64,000 nucleotides of DNA. Origin: Roseburia_C amylophila. GTDB taxonomy: Bacteria; Bacillota; Clostridia; Lachnospirales; Lachnospiraceae. The stretch spans positions 107,846 through 171,845 of the forward strand of contig NZ_JAOQKI010000004.1 in the NCBI RefSeq assembly GCF_025567465.1, written 5' to 3'. The first letter of the stretch is position 1. Each line of letters opens with the position of its first letter. Shown here piece by piece: positions 42,050 through 50,713 of this stretch. A program made the translations under genes and the position numbers. A model generated the notes under the pieces. The model searched no databases, had not been told where the DNA came from, and worked only from the letters and a program-made list of their open reading frames with translations.

Positions 42050-44143
42050 ATGTACCAGAGTTATTCAATGGAACTTGCCGGAAGAACTCTTACGGTTGAT
42101 ATTAACCGTGTGGGTAAACAGGCAAATGGATGTGCATTCATGCACTACGGTGATACCACTGTATTATCTACTGCAACAGCATCTGAAAAGCCAAGAGACG
42201 GAATCGACTTTTTCCCTCTTAGCGTAGAGTTCGAAGAGAAATCTTATGCAGTAGGAAAAATCCCTGGCGGATTTAATAAGAGAGAAGGAAAAGCATCTGA
42301 GAATGCAATCCTTACTTCCCGTGTAATTGACAGACCTATGCGTCCGTTATTCCCAAAGGATTATCGTAATGATGTAACATTAAACAACCTCGTTATGAGC
42401 GTTGACCCGGAATGCCGTCCGGAAATCGTAGCAATGCTTGGTTCTGCGATTGCAACCTGCATTTCGGACATCCCATTTGACGGACCATGTGCTATGACAC
42501 AGGTCGGAATGAAAGATGGTGAATTTGTAATCAACCCATCCCAGGAAGTTTGGGACAATGGTGATTTACAGTTGACGGTTGCTTCTACAAGAGAGAAAGT
42601 AATCATGATTGAAGCCGGAGCAAATGAGATTCCGGAAGATAAAATGATTGAAGCAATTTACATGGCACACGACATCAACCAGACCATTAATGATTTCATT
42701 ATGAAACTGGTAAACGAAGTTGGTAAACCAAAACATGAATATACAAGCTGTGCAGTTCCAGAGGAAATGTTTGCAGCTATGCGTGAGATTGTTACACCGG
42801 ATGAGATGGAAGTAGCAGTATTCTCTGACGACAAACAGACCAGAGAAGAAAATATCCGTAAAGTAACAGAGAAAATGGAAGAGGCATTTGCAGATAACGA
42901 AGAGTGGCTTCCATTAGTTGGTGAGGCTGTATATCAGTATCAGAAGAAGACCGTTCGTAAGATGATTTTAAAAGACCACAAACGTCCGGATGGAAGAGCA
43001 ATCAACCAGATTCGTCCGCTTGCATCTGAGGTTGATATTATTCCTAGAGTACATGGTTCTGCTATGTTTACCCGTGGACAGACTCAGATCTGTGATGTTG
43101 TAACATTAGCTCCATTATCTGAAGTTCAGAAAATCGATGGATTAGATGAGAATATTACAACTAAGAGATATATGCACCATTACAATTTCCCATCCTACTC
43201 TGTTGGAGAAACAAAACCTTCCAGAGGACCGGGACGTCGTGAAATCGGACATGGAGCACTGGCTGAGAAAGCATTGGTTCCGGTTCTTCCTTCTGAAGAA
43301 GAATTCCCATATGCAATCCGTGCCGTATCCGAGACCTTTGAATCTAATGGCTCTACCTCTATGGCATCTACCTGTGCATCCTGTATGGCACTTATGGCTG
43401 CAGGTGTTCCGATTAAGAAAATGGTTGCAGGTATTTCCTGTGGTCTGGTAACTGGTGAGACAGATGATGATTACATCGTATTAACCGATATTCAGGGACT
43501 TGAGGACTTCTTCGGAGATATGGACTTCAAGGTAACCGGTACACATGACGGTATTACTGCAATCCAGATGGATATTAAGATTCACGGATTAACAAGACCT
43601 ATCGTAGAAGAAGCAATCAGAAGAACCAGGGAAGCAAGACTTTATATCATGGACGAAGTTATGTCCAAAGCAATTGCTGAGCCAAGAAAAGAAGTTGGAC
43701 AGTATGCTCCAAAGATTCTTCAGGTTCAGATTGACCCGGCTAAGATTGGTGATGTAGTAGGTCAGAAGGGTAAGACAATCAACGAGATTATCGACCGCAC
43801 TGGTGTTAAGATTGACATCAATGATGAAGGTGCAGTAAGCATCTGTGGTACCGATAAAGCAATGCTTGAGAAAGCTGCTGACATGATCCGTATCATTACA
43901 ACTGATTTTGAAGAAGGTCAGATTTTCACTGGTAAAGTAGTAGGCATCAAAGAATTTGGTGCATTCATCGAATTTGCACCGGGCAAAGAGGGAATGGTTC
44001 ACATTTCCAAGATTGCAAAAGAGAGAATCGAACATGTAGAAGATGTTCTGACTCTTGGTGATACAGTAACCTGTATCTGCATGGGCAAAGACAGAATGGG
44101 AAGAATCAGCTTCTCCATCAAGGATGTTCCTGCTCAGAACTAA
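42050..44143 (+). CDS. pnp: Polyribonucleotide nucleotidyltransferase (PNPase)
   Basis: PNPase degrades RNA from the 3' end by phosphorolysis. The 697-residue protein has two RNase PH domains (VDFF-type DFFPLSVEFEEKSYAVGKIP and IPGGFNKREGK; then RGPGRREIGHGALAEKAL and AGVPIKKMVAGISCGLV), a KH domain (GDVVGQKGKTINEII) and a C-terminal S1 domain (FTGKVVGIKEFGAFIEF). AAAGGAG precedes the ATG. It is preceded by a long structured leader and followed by a terminator. Confidence 0.98.
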   Translation: MYQSYSMELAGRTLTVDINRVGKQANGCAFMHYGDTTVLSTATASEKPRDGIDFFPLSVEFEEKSYAVGKIPGGFNKREGKASENAILTSRVIDRPMRPLFPKDYRNDVTLNNLVMSVDPECRPEIVAMLGSAIATCISDIPFDGPCAMTQVGMKDGEFVINPSQEVWDNGDLQLTVASTREKVIMIEAGANEIPEDKMIEAIYMAHDINQTINDFIMKLVNEVGKPKHEYTSCAVPEEMFAAMREIVTPDEMEVAVFSDDKQTREENIRKVTEKMEEAFADNEEWLPLVGEAVYQYQKKTVRKMILKDHKRPDGRAINQIRPLASEVDIIPRVHGSAMFTRGQTQICDVVTLAPLSEVQKIDGLDENITTKRYMHHYNFPSYSVGETKPSRGPGRREIGHGALAEKALVPVLPSEEEFPYAIRAVSETFESNGSTSMASTCASCMALMAAGVPIKKMVAGISCGLVTGETDDDYIVLTDIQGLEDFFGDMDFKVTGTHDGITAIQMDIKIHGLTRPIVEEAIRRTREARLYIMDEVMSKAIAEPRKEVGQYAPKILQVQIDPAKIGDVVGQKGKTINEIIDRTGVKIDINDEGAVSICGTDKAMLEKAADMIRIITTDFEEGQIFTGKVVGIKEFGAFIEFAPGKEGMVHISKIAKERIEHVEDVLTLGDTVTCICMGKDRMGRISFSIKDVPAQN

Positions 44144-44190
44144 TTGCAGATTCGTGGCATGTGATTTTTCAATACTCACATAAATAAAAT

Positions 44191-44239
44191 AAGGCGTATG
44201 CTTTTGCGGATGAAAATCCACAAGGGTATACGCCTTTTT
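44191..44239 (+). terminator. Intrinsic terminator of pnp
   Basis: AAGGCGTATGC (44191-44201) pairs with GTATACGCCTT (44226-44236, one G-T), followed by T. The next 20 bases (44240-44259) resemble the start of the 92-bp repeat, matching about 16 of 20 positions with one gap. Confidence 0.82.
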
Positions 44240-44261
44240 ACGTAAGTAGCGAAGAAAAAGT

Positions 44262-44329
44262 CTGGCAGAAAAAAAGAGCCGGGTTTGCTGAGTAAACTTC
44301 TTTTTCGGGTATCCGGAAAGCTCTGCCGG
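44262..44329 (+). other. Structured non-coding segment before the subtilase gene
   Basis: CTGGCAGA (44262-44269) pairs with TCTGCCGG (44322-44329); inside it CCGG pairs with CCGG and GTTT with AAAC. Function is unknown; it may be a leader element of the peptidase gene. The rest of the 239-bp gap shows nothing clear. Confidence 0.4.
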
Positions 44330-44382
44330 TGGTCAAAAATGCTGCACTGCATATATTATAAGAAAACATAAAATGGTGCAGT

Positions 44383-45273
44383 ATGGAACGGGTCAGACAG
44401 ATTACAAGGGTGAATGAAGCTCATAAACTAGGATATATTGGAAATAATGTCACTGTAGCCGTGATGGATACAGGAATTGGAACTCATATTGATTTTGGAC
44501 AAAGAATCAGAGGATTTCGTGATTATGTAGGTGATAAGAAGATACTTTATGATGATAATGGTCATGGAACCCATGTTTCAGGAATTATTGCAGGTTCCGG
44601 TTTTGCTTCTCATGGACGTTACCGGGGGATGGCACCGGGAGCAGCGATATATGCGATAAAAGTATTAGACCGTATGGGAAAGGGAAATACCAGACTGGTG
44701 GTATCAGCATTAAAATGGCTGATTTCTAATTATGAGAAAATGAATATCAGAATTTTAAATATTTCCGTAGGAATGCTTGCTTCGGCCAGAAGGGAAGAAC
44801 AGGAGGAATTGTTAGCAGCAATTGAAGCAGTCTGGGATGCAGGAATCGTAGTGGTTGCTGCTGCAGGAAATAACGGACCAAAGGATAAGAGTATTACGAT
44901 ACCGGGGCTATGCCGGAAGATTATAACGGTAGGCAGCAGTGATGATGAGGAAGGAGAAGTAAAAAATCTTGGCCTGATGCGTGGGTATAGTGGGAGAGGT
45001 CCGACGGAAGCCTGCATTATGAAACCGGAAGTAGTGGCTCCTGGAACAGCGATTGTCAGCTGTAAGCGGATGGGAAATGGTTATGAGATGAAAAGTGGAA
45101 CATCTATGGCAACACCGGTGGTGGCGGGGGCGGTCGCGGTGCTTTTAAGCCGTTATTCAAATCTAAAACCGGCAGAAGTAAAACTGCGGCTTTATGAGAC
45201 GAGTGTAGATACCGGAAAATCCAAGCATGCACAGGGCTGGGGGAGGCTGGATGTCATGCAGCTGATTCGATAA
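44383..45273 (+). CDS. S8 family (subtilisin-like) serine peptidase, cytoplasmic
   Basis: The 296-residue protein has the full catalytic triad: D29 in VMDTGIG, H61 in NGHGTHVSG and S241 in GTSMATP, with oxyanion N163 in AAAGNNG. There is no signal peptide and no clear propeptide, so it resembles intracellular subtilisins, which act on damaged or regulatory proteins. The ATG at 44383 has no good ribosome binding site; a nearby ATG at 44373 is out of frame. It stands alone between pnp and the cardiolipin synthase gene. Confidence 0.92.
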   Translation: MERVRQITRVNEAHKLGYIGNNVTVAVMDTGIGTHIDFGQRIRGFRDYVGDKKILYDDNGHGTHVSGIIAGSGFASHGRYRGMAPGAAIYAIKVLDRMGKGNTRLVVSALKWLISNYEKMNIRILNISVGMLASARREEQEELLAAIEAVWDAGIVVVAAAGNNGPKDKSITIPGLCRKIITVGSSDDEEGEVKNLGLMRGYSGRGPTEACIMKPEVVAPGTAIVSCKRMGNGYEMKSGTSMATPVVAGAVAVLLSRYSNLKPAEVKLRLYETSVDTGKSKHAQGWGRLDVMQLIR

Positions 45274-45341
45274 AATAAAAGAATATGGAAGAGATAAAAA
45301 GCAGAGAGAAAGAGACAGAGGGAAAGGAATACGCCGGACAT

Positions 45342-45370
45342 TTGATTTCTGGGAGAAAATGCGGTAGAAT
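45342..45370 (+). promoter_or_regulatory. Sigma-A promoter for the cardiolipin synthase gene
   Basis: TTGATT (45342-45347), a 17-bp spacer and TAGAAT (45365-45370) lie 50 bp before the GTG start. Confidence 0.6.
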
Positions 45371-45420
45371 GAAGAATACGCATAAAATAAGGGGTAGAAA
45401 AAGAAAGAGGAGGGAATAAG

Positions 45421-46956
45421 GTGAAGAAAATAGTTAAAGTTTTAATCAGCAGACTTTTTATCACAGTTTTACTTATTTTACTTCAGTTTGGATATTTATT
45501 TTATCTGCTGCTGGAAGTTGGTAAAATGTCTACTTACATCAACCTGATTCTCAATATACTTGCATTTATCGTAGCTTTATTCGTTGTAAATCGAAGAATG
45601 AATCCGGCATACCGGCTGGCATGGGTATTTATTATTCTGATGTTTCCGTTGCTCGGATTGTTGCTGTACGTGGTATTTGGAAGACCGGAACTCACCAGAA
45701 AGGCAAGAGAGAAAATGAACCGTGTAAATGAGGAAGTAGAACCGCTTCTTACAGAAGATAGAGCGTGCAGAGAACGGCTGGCAGAAGAAGATCCGGTTGC
45801 CGCTGGACAGTCTGCATATATCAGTGACTGGGCGCATTTTCCGGTTTATGAACATACAGCAACAAATTATTATCCGTCCGGAGAAGAAATGTTTCCGGTT
45901 ATGTTAGAAGAAATCCGGAAAGCGAAAAAGTTTGTTTTTCTGGAATATTTTATTTTAGATGATGGAAAGATGTTCCGGGAGCTGATTCAGCTTTTGAAGG
46001 AAAAAGTGGCAGAGGGCGTAGAAGTACGTCTGATTTATGATGATGTTGGCTGCATTACGACACTGCCGAATAATTTCTATAAGGAATTGCAGAAAATCGG
46101 AATTAAATGTGCGGCGTTTAATCCGTTGCGGGCGAGACTGGCTGTTATTATGAATAACCGTGACCACAGAAAAATCCTCGTTATTGATGGAAATGTTGCA
46201 TTTACTGGCGGAATTAATATTGCAGATGAATATATCAATGAAATTGAGCGGTTTGGATACTGGAAGGATACCGGAATCCGTATGAAAGGTGCAGCGGTAT
46301 GGAGCTTTACCGGTATGTTTCTTGAAATGTGGAATTATATAATAAATTCCACGGAGGATTATGAGAAGTTCCGGCCGGATGCAGATTATGTGGCAAAGAT
46401 TCCATCCGTTGGATATGTGCAGCCGTATAGTGATACACCGTTAGATCACGAAAATACCGGCGAGAATGTATACATGAACATTATTAATTCAGCACAGAAG
46501 TATGTCTACATTTTCACCCCGTATCTGATTATTGACCATGAAATGCTGGTAAGCCTTCAGAATGCGGCAAAACGTGGTGTGGATGTGCGGATTGTAACAC
46601 CTGGAATTCCGGATAAGAAATTTGTTTATCTTCTGACACAGGCAGATTATGGTGTTCTTATTGAAAGTGGTGTAAAGATTTATCAGTATACACCGGGATT
46701 TATTCATGCAAAGAGTTTTGTCTGTGATGATAAAATTGCTACCGTAGGCAGCATCAATCTGGATTACCGCAGTATGTATCTGCATTTTGAATGCGGAGTC
46801 TGGTGCTATAAGACCGAGGCAGTGCTGCAGTTAAAAGAAGATGCACTTGCGGTAATCGGACAGTCACAGCAGATTGATCTGGAATTCTGCAAACACAGAT
46901 TTGTAGGAGTACGGATGATACAGACCTGTCTGCGTCTGCTGGCCCCGCTTTTGTAG
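45421..46956 (+). CDS. cls: Cardiolipin synthase (phospholipase D family)
   Basis: The 511-residue membrane enzyme joins two phosphatidylglycerols into cardiolipin. It has two N-terminal membrane segments (about residues 10-30 and 38-56, then a third near 63-83), and two PLD domains with the HKD motifs HRKILVIDG (about residue 242) and HAKSFVCDD (about residue 420), each followed by the GS/GGxN-type segment (TGGINIADEY, VGSINLDYRS). The start is GTG with AGGAGG before it. Its stop is 8 bp from the stop of the convergent carboxypeptidase gene. Confidence 0.95.
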   Translation: MKKIVKVLISRLFITVLLILLQFGYLFYLLLEVGKMSTYINLILNILAFIVALFVVNRRMNPAYRLAWVFIILMFPLLGLLLYVVFGRPELTRKAREKMNRVNEEVEPLLTEDRACRERLAEEDPVAAGQSAYISDWAHFPVYEHTATNYYPSGEEMFPVMLEEIRKAKKFVFLEYFILDDGKMFRELIQLLKEKVAEGVEVRLIYDDVGCITTLPNNFYKELQKIGIKCAAFNPLRARLAVIMNNRDHRKILVIDGNVAFTGGINIADEYINEIERFGYWKDTGIRMKGAAVWSFTGMFLEMWNYIINSTEDYEKFRPDADYVAKIPSVGYVQPYSDTPLDHENTGENVYMNIINSAQKYVYIFTPYLIIDHEMLVSLQNAAKRGVDVRIVTPGIPDKKFVYLLTQADYGVLIESGVKIYQYTPGFIHAKSFVCDDKIATVGSINLDYRSMYLHFECGVWCYKTEAVLQLKEDALAVIGQSQQIDLEFCKHRFVGVRMIQTCLRLLAPLL

Positions 46957-46964
46957 AAAAGGTT

Positions 46965-48227
46965 TTACAGGGAGAAGAAATAAGTAAGCGTCTTACGAAA
47001 ATAATCCTGATAGGTAGCTTTTGGAATTGTAGTATCATATAAGACCCGGATGGAGCCGATTTCTTTTTCATTTAATGTATAGTAAAGTGTGCCGGCTTCT
47101 TTTCCCTGTGTTACCGGAGCTTTTATTTCTTCTGGAAGAGAAAGCTTTTTTTCAATAAGATTTAAGTCATTTCCTGCAGTATCAAGATATGAAAAGGTTC
47201 CTTCATAGGAAAGACTGACCTTTTTATCAGTGCCACCCCGTACTGATAATTCCGGCAGAGCGGGAGGTGTGGTATCCTGATAGAGCCGGCATACGGAAAA
47301 ACCATAGTCTAAAAGGGCGGACGCATCAGCAAAACGCACTTTATAATCCGGTGCAGCCATAATGACTGCGATGAGTTTAATGTTATCTTTTTCAGCAGTG
47401 GCTGAGACACAGTACTTGGCAAGACCGGTGGAACCGGTTTTTAATCCAGTGGCATAGGCGTATTGTTTGATGAGCTTATTGGTGTTGGTTAAACCAAATT
47501 CGGAAGACCCTTTTTTCGTGACATGGGTAATATTTTCCATCCAGATGGTGGAATAATTATGTATCTGTGGATATTTTGTGATTAATTCCCGGGACATTAG
47601 AGCAACATCATAGGCACTTGTCATATGATTGTCAACGTCAAGACCGCAGCAGTTAACAAAGTTGGTATCCTTCATACCAAGTCCGGCAGCCCGCTCATTC
47701 ATCTGGGCAACGAAGGCATCTTCCGAACCTGCAATGAATTCTGCCATGGCAACGCAGGCGTCATTGGCACTGGCAACACTGATACACTTTATCATGGTAT
47801 CAACGGTCTGGGTTTCACCCGGCTCTAAGAAGACCTGGAAACCGCCCATGCTTGCAGCATGTTCCGAAACTGTGACAATATCATCCAGGGAAATTTTTTG
47901 TGCGTCCAGAGCATCGAAAATCAGAATCAGCGTCATGATTTTCGTAATGCTGGCAGGATGCAGGATGGAATGAGCATCCTTTTCATAGATGACGGTTCCG
48001 GTAGATGCTTCCATTAAAAGAGCGCTGGGAGCGGACAATGCGACCGGAGCAGATGCATCGGAAGCAGCATCCGGATTGGAAGCATCTGGCATGGAAGCAT
48101 CAGGGGATGGATTGTCGGATTCTGCAGGAGTTTCGTTTTCTGCAAGAACAGAAAATTGTGATGCCATTGGTAAAAAGGCCGGGCTGAGAAGAGACAGGCT
48201 TATGAAAATGGAAAGAATGGTATGCAT
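46965..48227 (-). CDS. D-alanyl-D-alanine carboxypeptidase (DacA/PBP5-like), copy 1
   Basis: The 420-residue secreted protein trims the terminal D-Ala from peptidoglycan pentapeptides. It has a signal peptide (residues 1 to about 29), a low-complexity Pro/Asp/Ala/Ser linker (PDASMPDASNPDAA), then the penicillin-binding domain with SITK (S93-K96), SAN (S153-N155) and KTG (K263-G265), and a C-terminal PBP5_C beta domain. The end TYFFSL lacks a strong amphipathic anchor. A second paralogue lies at 50714-51976. It is divergent from the metallophosphoesterase gene. Confidence 0.94.
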   Translation of the reverse strand: MHTILSIFISLSLLSPAFLPMASQFSVLAENETPAESDNPSPDASMPDASNPDAASDASAPVALSAPSALLMEASTGTVIYEKDAHSILHPASITKIMTLILIFDALDAQKISLDDIVTVSEHAASMGGFQVFLEPGETQTVDTMIKCISVASANDACVAMAEFIAGSEDAFVAQMNERAAGLGMKDTNFVNCCGLDVDNHMTSAYDVALMSRELITKYPQIHNYSTIWMENITHVTKKGSSEFGLTNTNKLIKQYAYATGLKTGSTGLAKYCVSATAEKDNIKLIAVIMAAPDYKVRFADASALLDYGFSVCRLYQDTTPPALPELSVRGGTDKKVSLSYEGTFSYLDTAGNDLNLIEKKLSLPEEIKAPVTQGKEAGTLYYTLNEKEIGSIRVLYDTTIPKATYQDYFRKTLTYFFSL

Positions 48228-48325
48228 AAGAATACCTCCGGTATGTTCTATTACATTTTAATAGAGAAGAGAAAGAAATATGCAGATAAAGCATGGTTTA
48301 TTTTGTTGACGCAAAGAGGTGAAAG

Positions 48326-49183
48326 ATGTTATTAAAAATCATTATTGTAATAGCATGTGTAATTTTGGTTTACATAATCTGGCAGTGGCAGGAATTAAAA
48401 AAATTTGCAAGAACGGATTATGAGATAAAAAGTGGTAAAGTGCAAAGAGAATATAAGGCAGCAGTACTGGCAGATTTGCATGGTTTTCAGTATGGAAAAG
48501 ACAACATCCGGCTTTTAGATGCAATTAGAAGTGGACAGCCGGATCTGATTCTGATTCCAGGAGATATGGTGGTCAGCAGGAAAAGTGACACCTATGAGAC
48601 AGCGTTAAAGATATTGGAAGAGCTGTGCAGGATTGCACCGGTTTATTATTCTTACGGAAATCATGAATCCCGTGCCCATGTAAGAAAAAGTGAGTATCAG
48701 GAGAAATTTTTCGCTTTTGAAAAGAAATTAAAAGAACTAGGGATTCATGTACTGCATAATGAAACAGAAGCTTTTGGAGAACTGGCGGTTACCGGGCTTG
48801 AAATTCCATTGTCCTGTTATAAAAAAGGAGTGGATGTGCCACTTCCACAGGATTATCTTGAGAAAACGCTTCCGGAGCAGACGGAAGATACATTTCAGGT
48901 GCTGTTAGCACACAATCCAAGATATGCGAAGGAATATGCAGACTGGGGAGCGGATTTGACTTTTTGCGGACATAATCATGGAGGACTGATACGGATTCCG
49001 GGGGTTGGAAGCCTGATTTCTCCGCAGTTTCAGTGGTTCCCGAAATATGATGCAGGAGCCTTTGATTTTGAGGGAAAGAAAGTAATCGTAAGCCGGGGGC
49101 TTGGAACCCATACCTTTCATATCAGAATCTTTAACCGGGCGGAACTTGTGTTTATGGTTATAAAACCACAAGATATTGCTTGA
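48326..49183 (+). CDS. Membrane-anchored metallophosphoesterase (YaeI/YkuE-like)
   Basis: The 285-residue protein has an N-terminal membrane segment (residues 3-20) and then the calcineurin-like phosphoesterase motifs in order: LADLHGF, IPGDMVV, YGNHESR, LLAHNPRY and CGHNHGG, giving a two-metal centre. It resembles the YaeI/YkuE group, associated with lipid headgroup hydrolysis. The substrate is unproven. AGAGGTG precedes the ATG. It is divergent from the dac gene and followed by a promoter for scpA. Confidence 0.9.
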   Translation: MLLKIIIVIACVILVYIIWQWQELKKFARTDYEIKSGKVQREYKAAVLADLHGFQYGKDNIRLLDAIRSGQPDLILIPGDMVVSRKSDTYETALKILEELCRIAPVYYSYGNHESRAHVRKSEYQEKFFAFEKKLKELGIHVLHNETEAFGELAVTGLEIPLSCYKKGVDVPLPQDYLEKTLPEQTEDTFQVLLAHNPRYAKEYADWGADLTFCGHNHGGLIRIPGVGSLISPQFQWFPKYDAGAFDFEGKKVIVSRGLGTHTFHIRIFNRAELVFMVIKPQDIA

Positions 49184-49228
49184 TTTGTGGTATAAAGTTG
49201 TGAAAAACACTAAATCTTGTGAAAACAC

Positions 49229-49257
49229 TTGCGTTTTTTCTTAGATACCGTTAAAAT
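49229..49257 (+). promoter_or_regulatory. Sigma-A promoter for scpAB
   Basis: TTGCGT (49229-49234), a 17-bp spacer and TAAAAT (49252-49257) lie 33 bp before scpA. Confidence 0.6.
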
Positions 49258-49290
49258 AGATGTGCTAGGAAAGAATGGAGAGGTTTTGAA

Positions 49291-50040
49291 ATGGAATTAA
49301 CAGTAAAGCTGCAGGTGTTCGAAGGACCGTTAGATTTGCTCCTTCATCTGCTGGATAAAAATAAAGTAAATATCTATGATATCCCAATTGTGGAGATTAC
49401 CAATCAGTATATGGAATATATCCGGGAAATGAAGCGGCAGGATTTAAATGTTATGAGTGAGTTCTTAGTCATGGCAGCCACACTGATTGATATTAAATCA
49501 AAGATGCTTCTTCCGGCAAAAGAGACAGAAGAAGAGGAAGCAGAAGACCCGAGAGCAGAACTGGTAGAACAGCTTTTGGAATATAAGATGTATAAATGCA
49601 TTTCCTATGAATTAAAAGACCGTCAGATGGATGCGGAAAAGGTGATGTTTAAGGAGCCGACGATTCCGGACGAGGTAGCTGCCTATGAAGAGCCGGTGGA
49701 TTTAGAGGAACTGATGGCAGATGTCACATTGAAGAAATTGAATGATATTTTCAAATCCATCATGCGTAAGCAGGAAGATAAGATTGACCCGGTTCGTTCC
49801 AAATTTGGCAAGATTGAGAAAGAAGAAGTATCACTGTCCGATAAAATGGTATATTTAGAGCAGTATGCAATGACACATCCGCATTTCAGCTTTCGCAGTC
49901 TTTTAGAAGCACAGTGTGGCAAGATGGAGATTATCGTGACCTTCCTTGCAGTGCTTGAGTTAATGAAGATGGGCAAGATAACCATTTATCAGGATAAAAT
50001 ATTTGATGATATCAGAATAGAGTCCAAGGTTGCAGCCTAG
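49291..50040 (+). CDS. scpA: Segregation and condensation protein A
   Basis: ScpA is the kleisin subunit of the SMC condensin complex. The 249-residue protein has the family's N-terminal signature VFEGPLDLLLHLLDKNKVNIYDIPI and FLVMAATLIDIKSKMLLP (residues about 65-83), an acidic middle region, and a C-terminal winged-helix segment (VTFLAVLELMKMGKI). It is followed by scpB after 23 bp, the normal pair. Confidence 0.96.
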   Translation: MELTVKLQVFEGPLDLLLHLLDKNKVNIYDIPIVEITNQYMEYIREMKRQDLNVMSEFLVMAATLIDIKSKMLLPAKETEEEEAEDPRAELVEQLLEYKMYKCISYELKDRQMDAEKVMFKEPTIPDEVAAYEEPVDLEELMADVTLKKLNDIFKSIMRKQEDKIDPVRSKFGKIEKEEVSLSDKMVYLEQYAMTHPHFSFRSLLEAQCGKMEIIVTFLAVLELMKMGKITIYQDKIFDDIRIESKVAA

Positions 50041-50063
50041 GCTCTTATTATATGAGGGTAGTA

Positions 50064-50633
50064 ATGGAAGAAAAGAATTATGAAGCAATTATAGAAGCAA
50101 TTTTATTTACCATGGGGGAATCGGTAGAATTGGATAAAATTGCTAATGCAATTGAATTAGACAAACAGGAAACCAAAAAGAAAATAGAAGCACTCCGGCA
50201 GAAATATGAGCAGGAAGAAAGAGGTATCCAGATTATCGAACTGGACGGCGCTTATCAGATGTGTACGAAGAATGAAATGTATGAATATCTGATTCGGATT
50301 GCAAAACAGCCGAAGAAGCGTGTCCTTACAGACGTACTGTTAGAGACCTTATCCATCATTGCTTATAAGCAGCCAATCACCAAGGCGGAGATTGAAAAAA
50401 TCCGTGGCGTATCCTGCGACCATGCAGTAAGCAAACTGGTGGAATATAATCTGGTCAATGAAGTGGGAAGATTGGATGCTCCGGGCAGACCGATGCTATT
50501 TGGCACAACAGAGGAATTCTTACGGAGCTTTGGTGTGCATTCCATCGATGAACTCCCGGTGCTGAATGAAGACCAGGTGGAAGAATTCAAACATCAGGCT
50601 GAACAGGAAGCAGAAATGAAGCTTGAAGTATAG
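50064..50633 (+). CDS. scpB: Segregation and condensation protein B
   Basis: ScpB dimerises and binds ScpA in the SMC complex. The 189-residue protein has two winged-helix domains: EAIIEAILFTMGESVELDKIA at the N-terminus and VLLETLSIIAYKQPITKAEIE followed by GRLDAPGRPMLFGTT. The start at 50064 is chosen because GAGGG lies five bases before it; an ATG four codons upstream is also in frame. It is in operon with scpA and probably with the next dac gene. Confidence 0.95.
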   Translation: MEEKNYEAIIEAILFTMGESVELDKIANAIELDKQETKKKIEALRQKYEQEERGIQIIELDGAYQMCTKNEMYEYLIRIAKQPKKRVLTDVLLETLSIIAYKQPITKAEIEKIRGVSCDHAVSKLVEYNLVNEVGRLDAPGRPMLFGTTEEFLRSFGVHSIDELPVLNEDQVEEFKHQAEQEAEMKLEV

Positions 50634-50713
50634 CAACAGGGAATGTAGTAAGCGGGAGTATAATCATAGAAAGAAATGAATAGAATGCAGAGAAAATGTA
50701 TTTCGGAGCGGTC

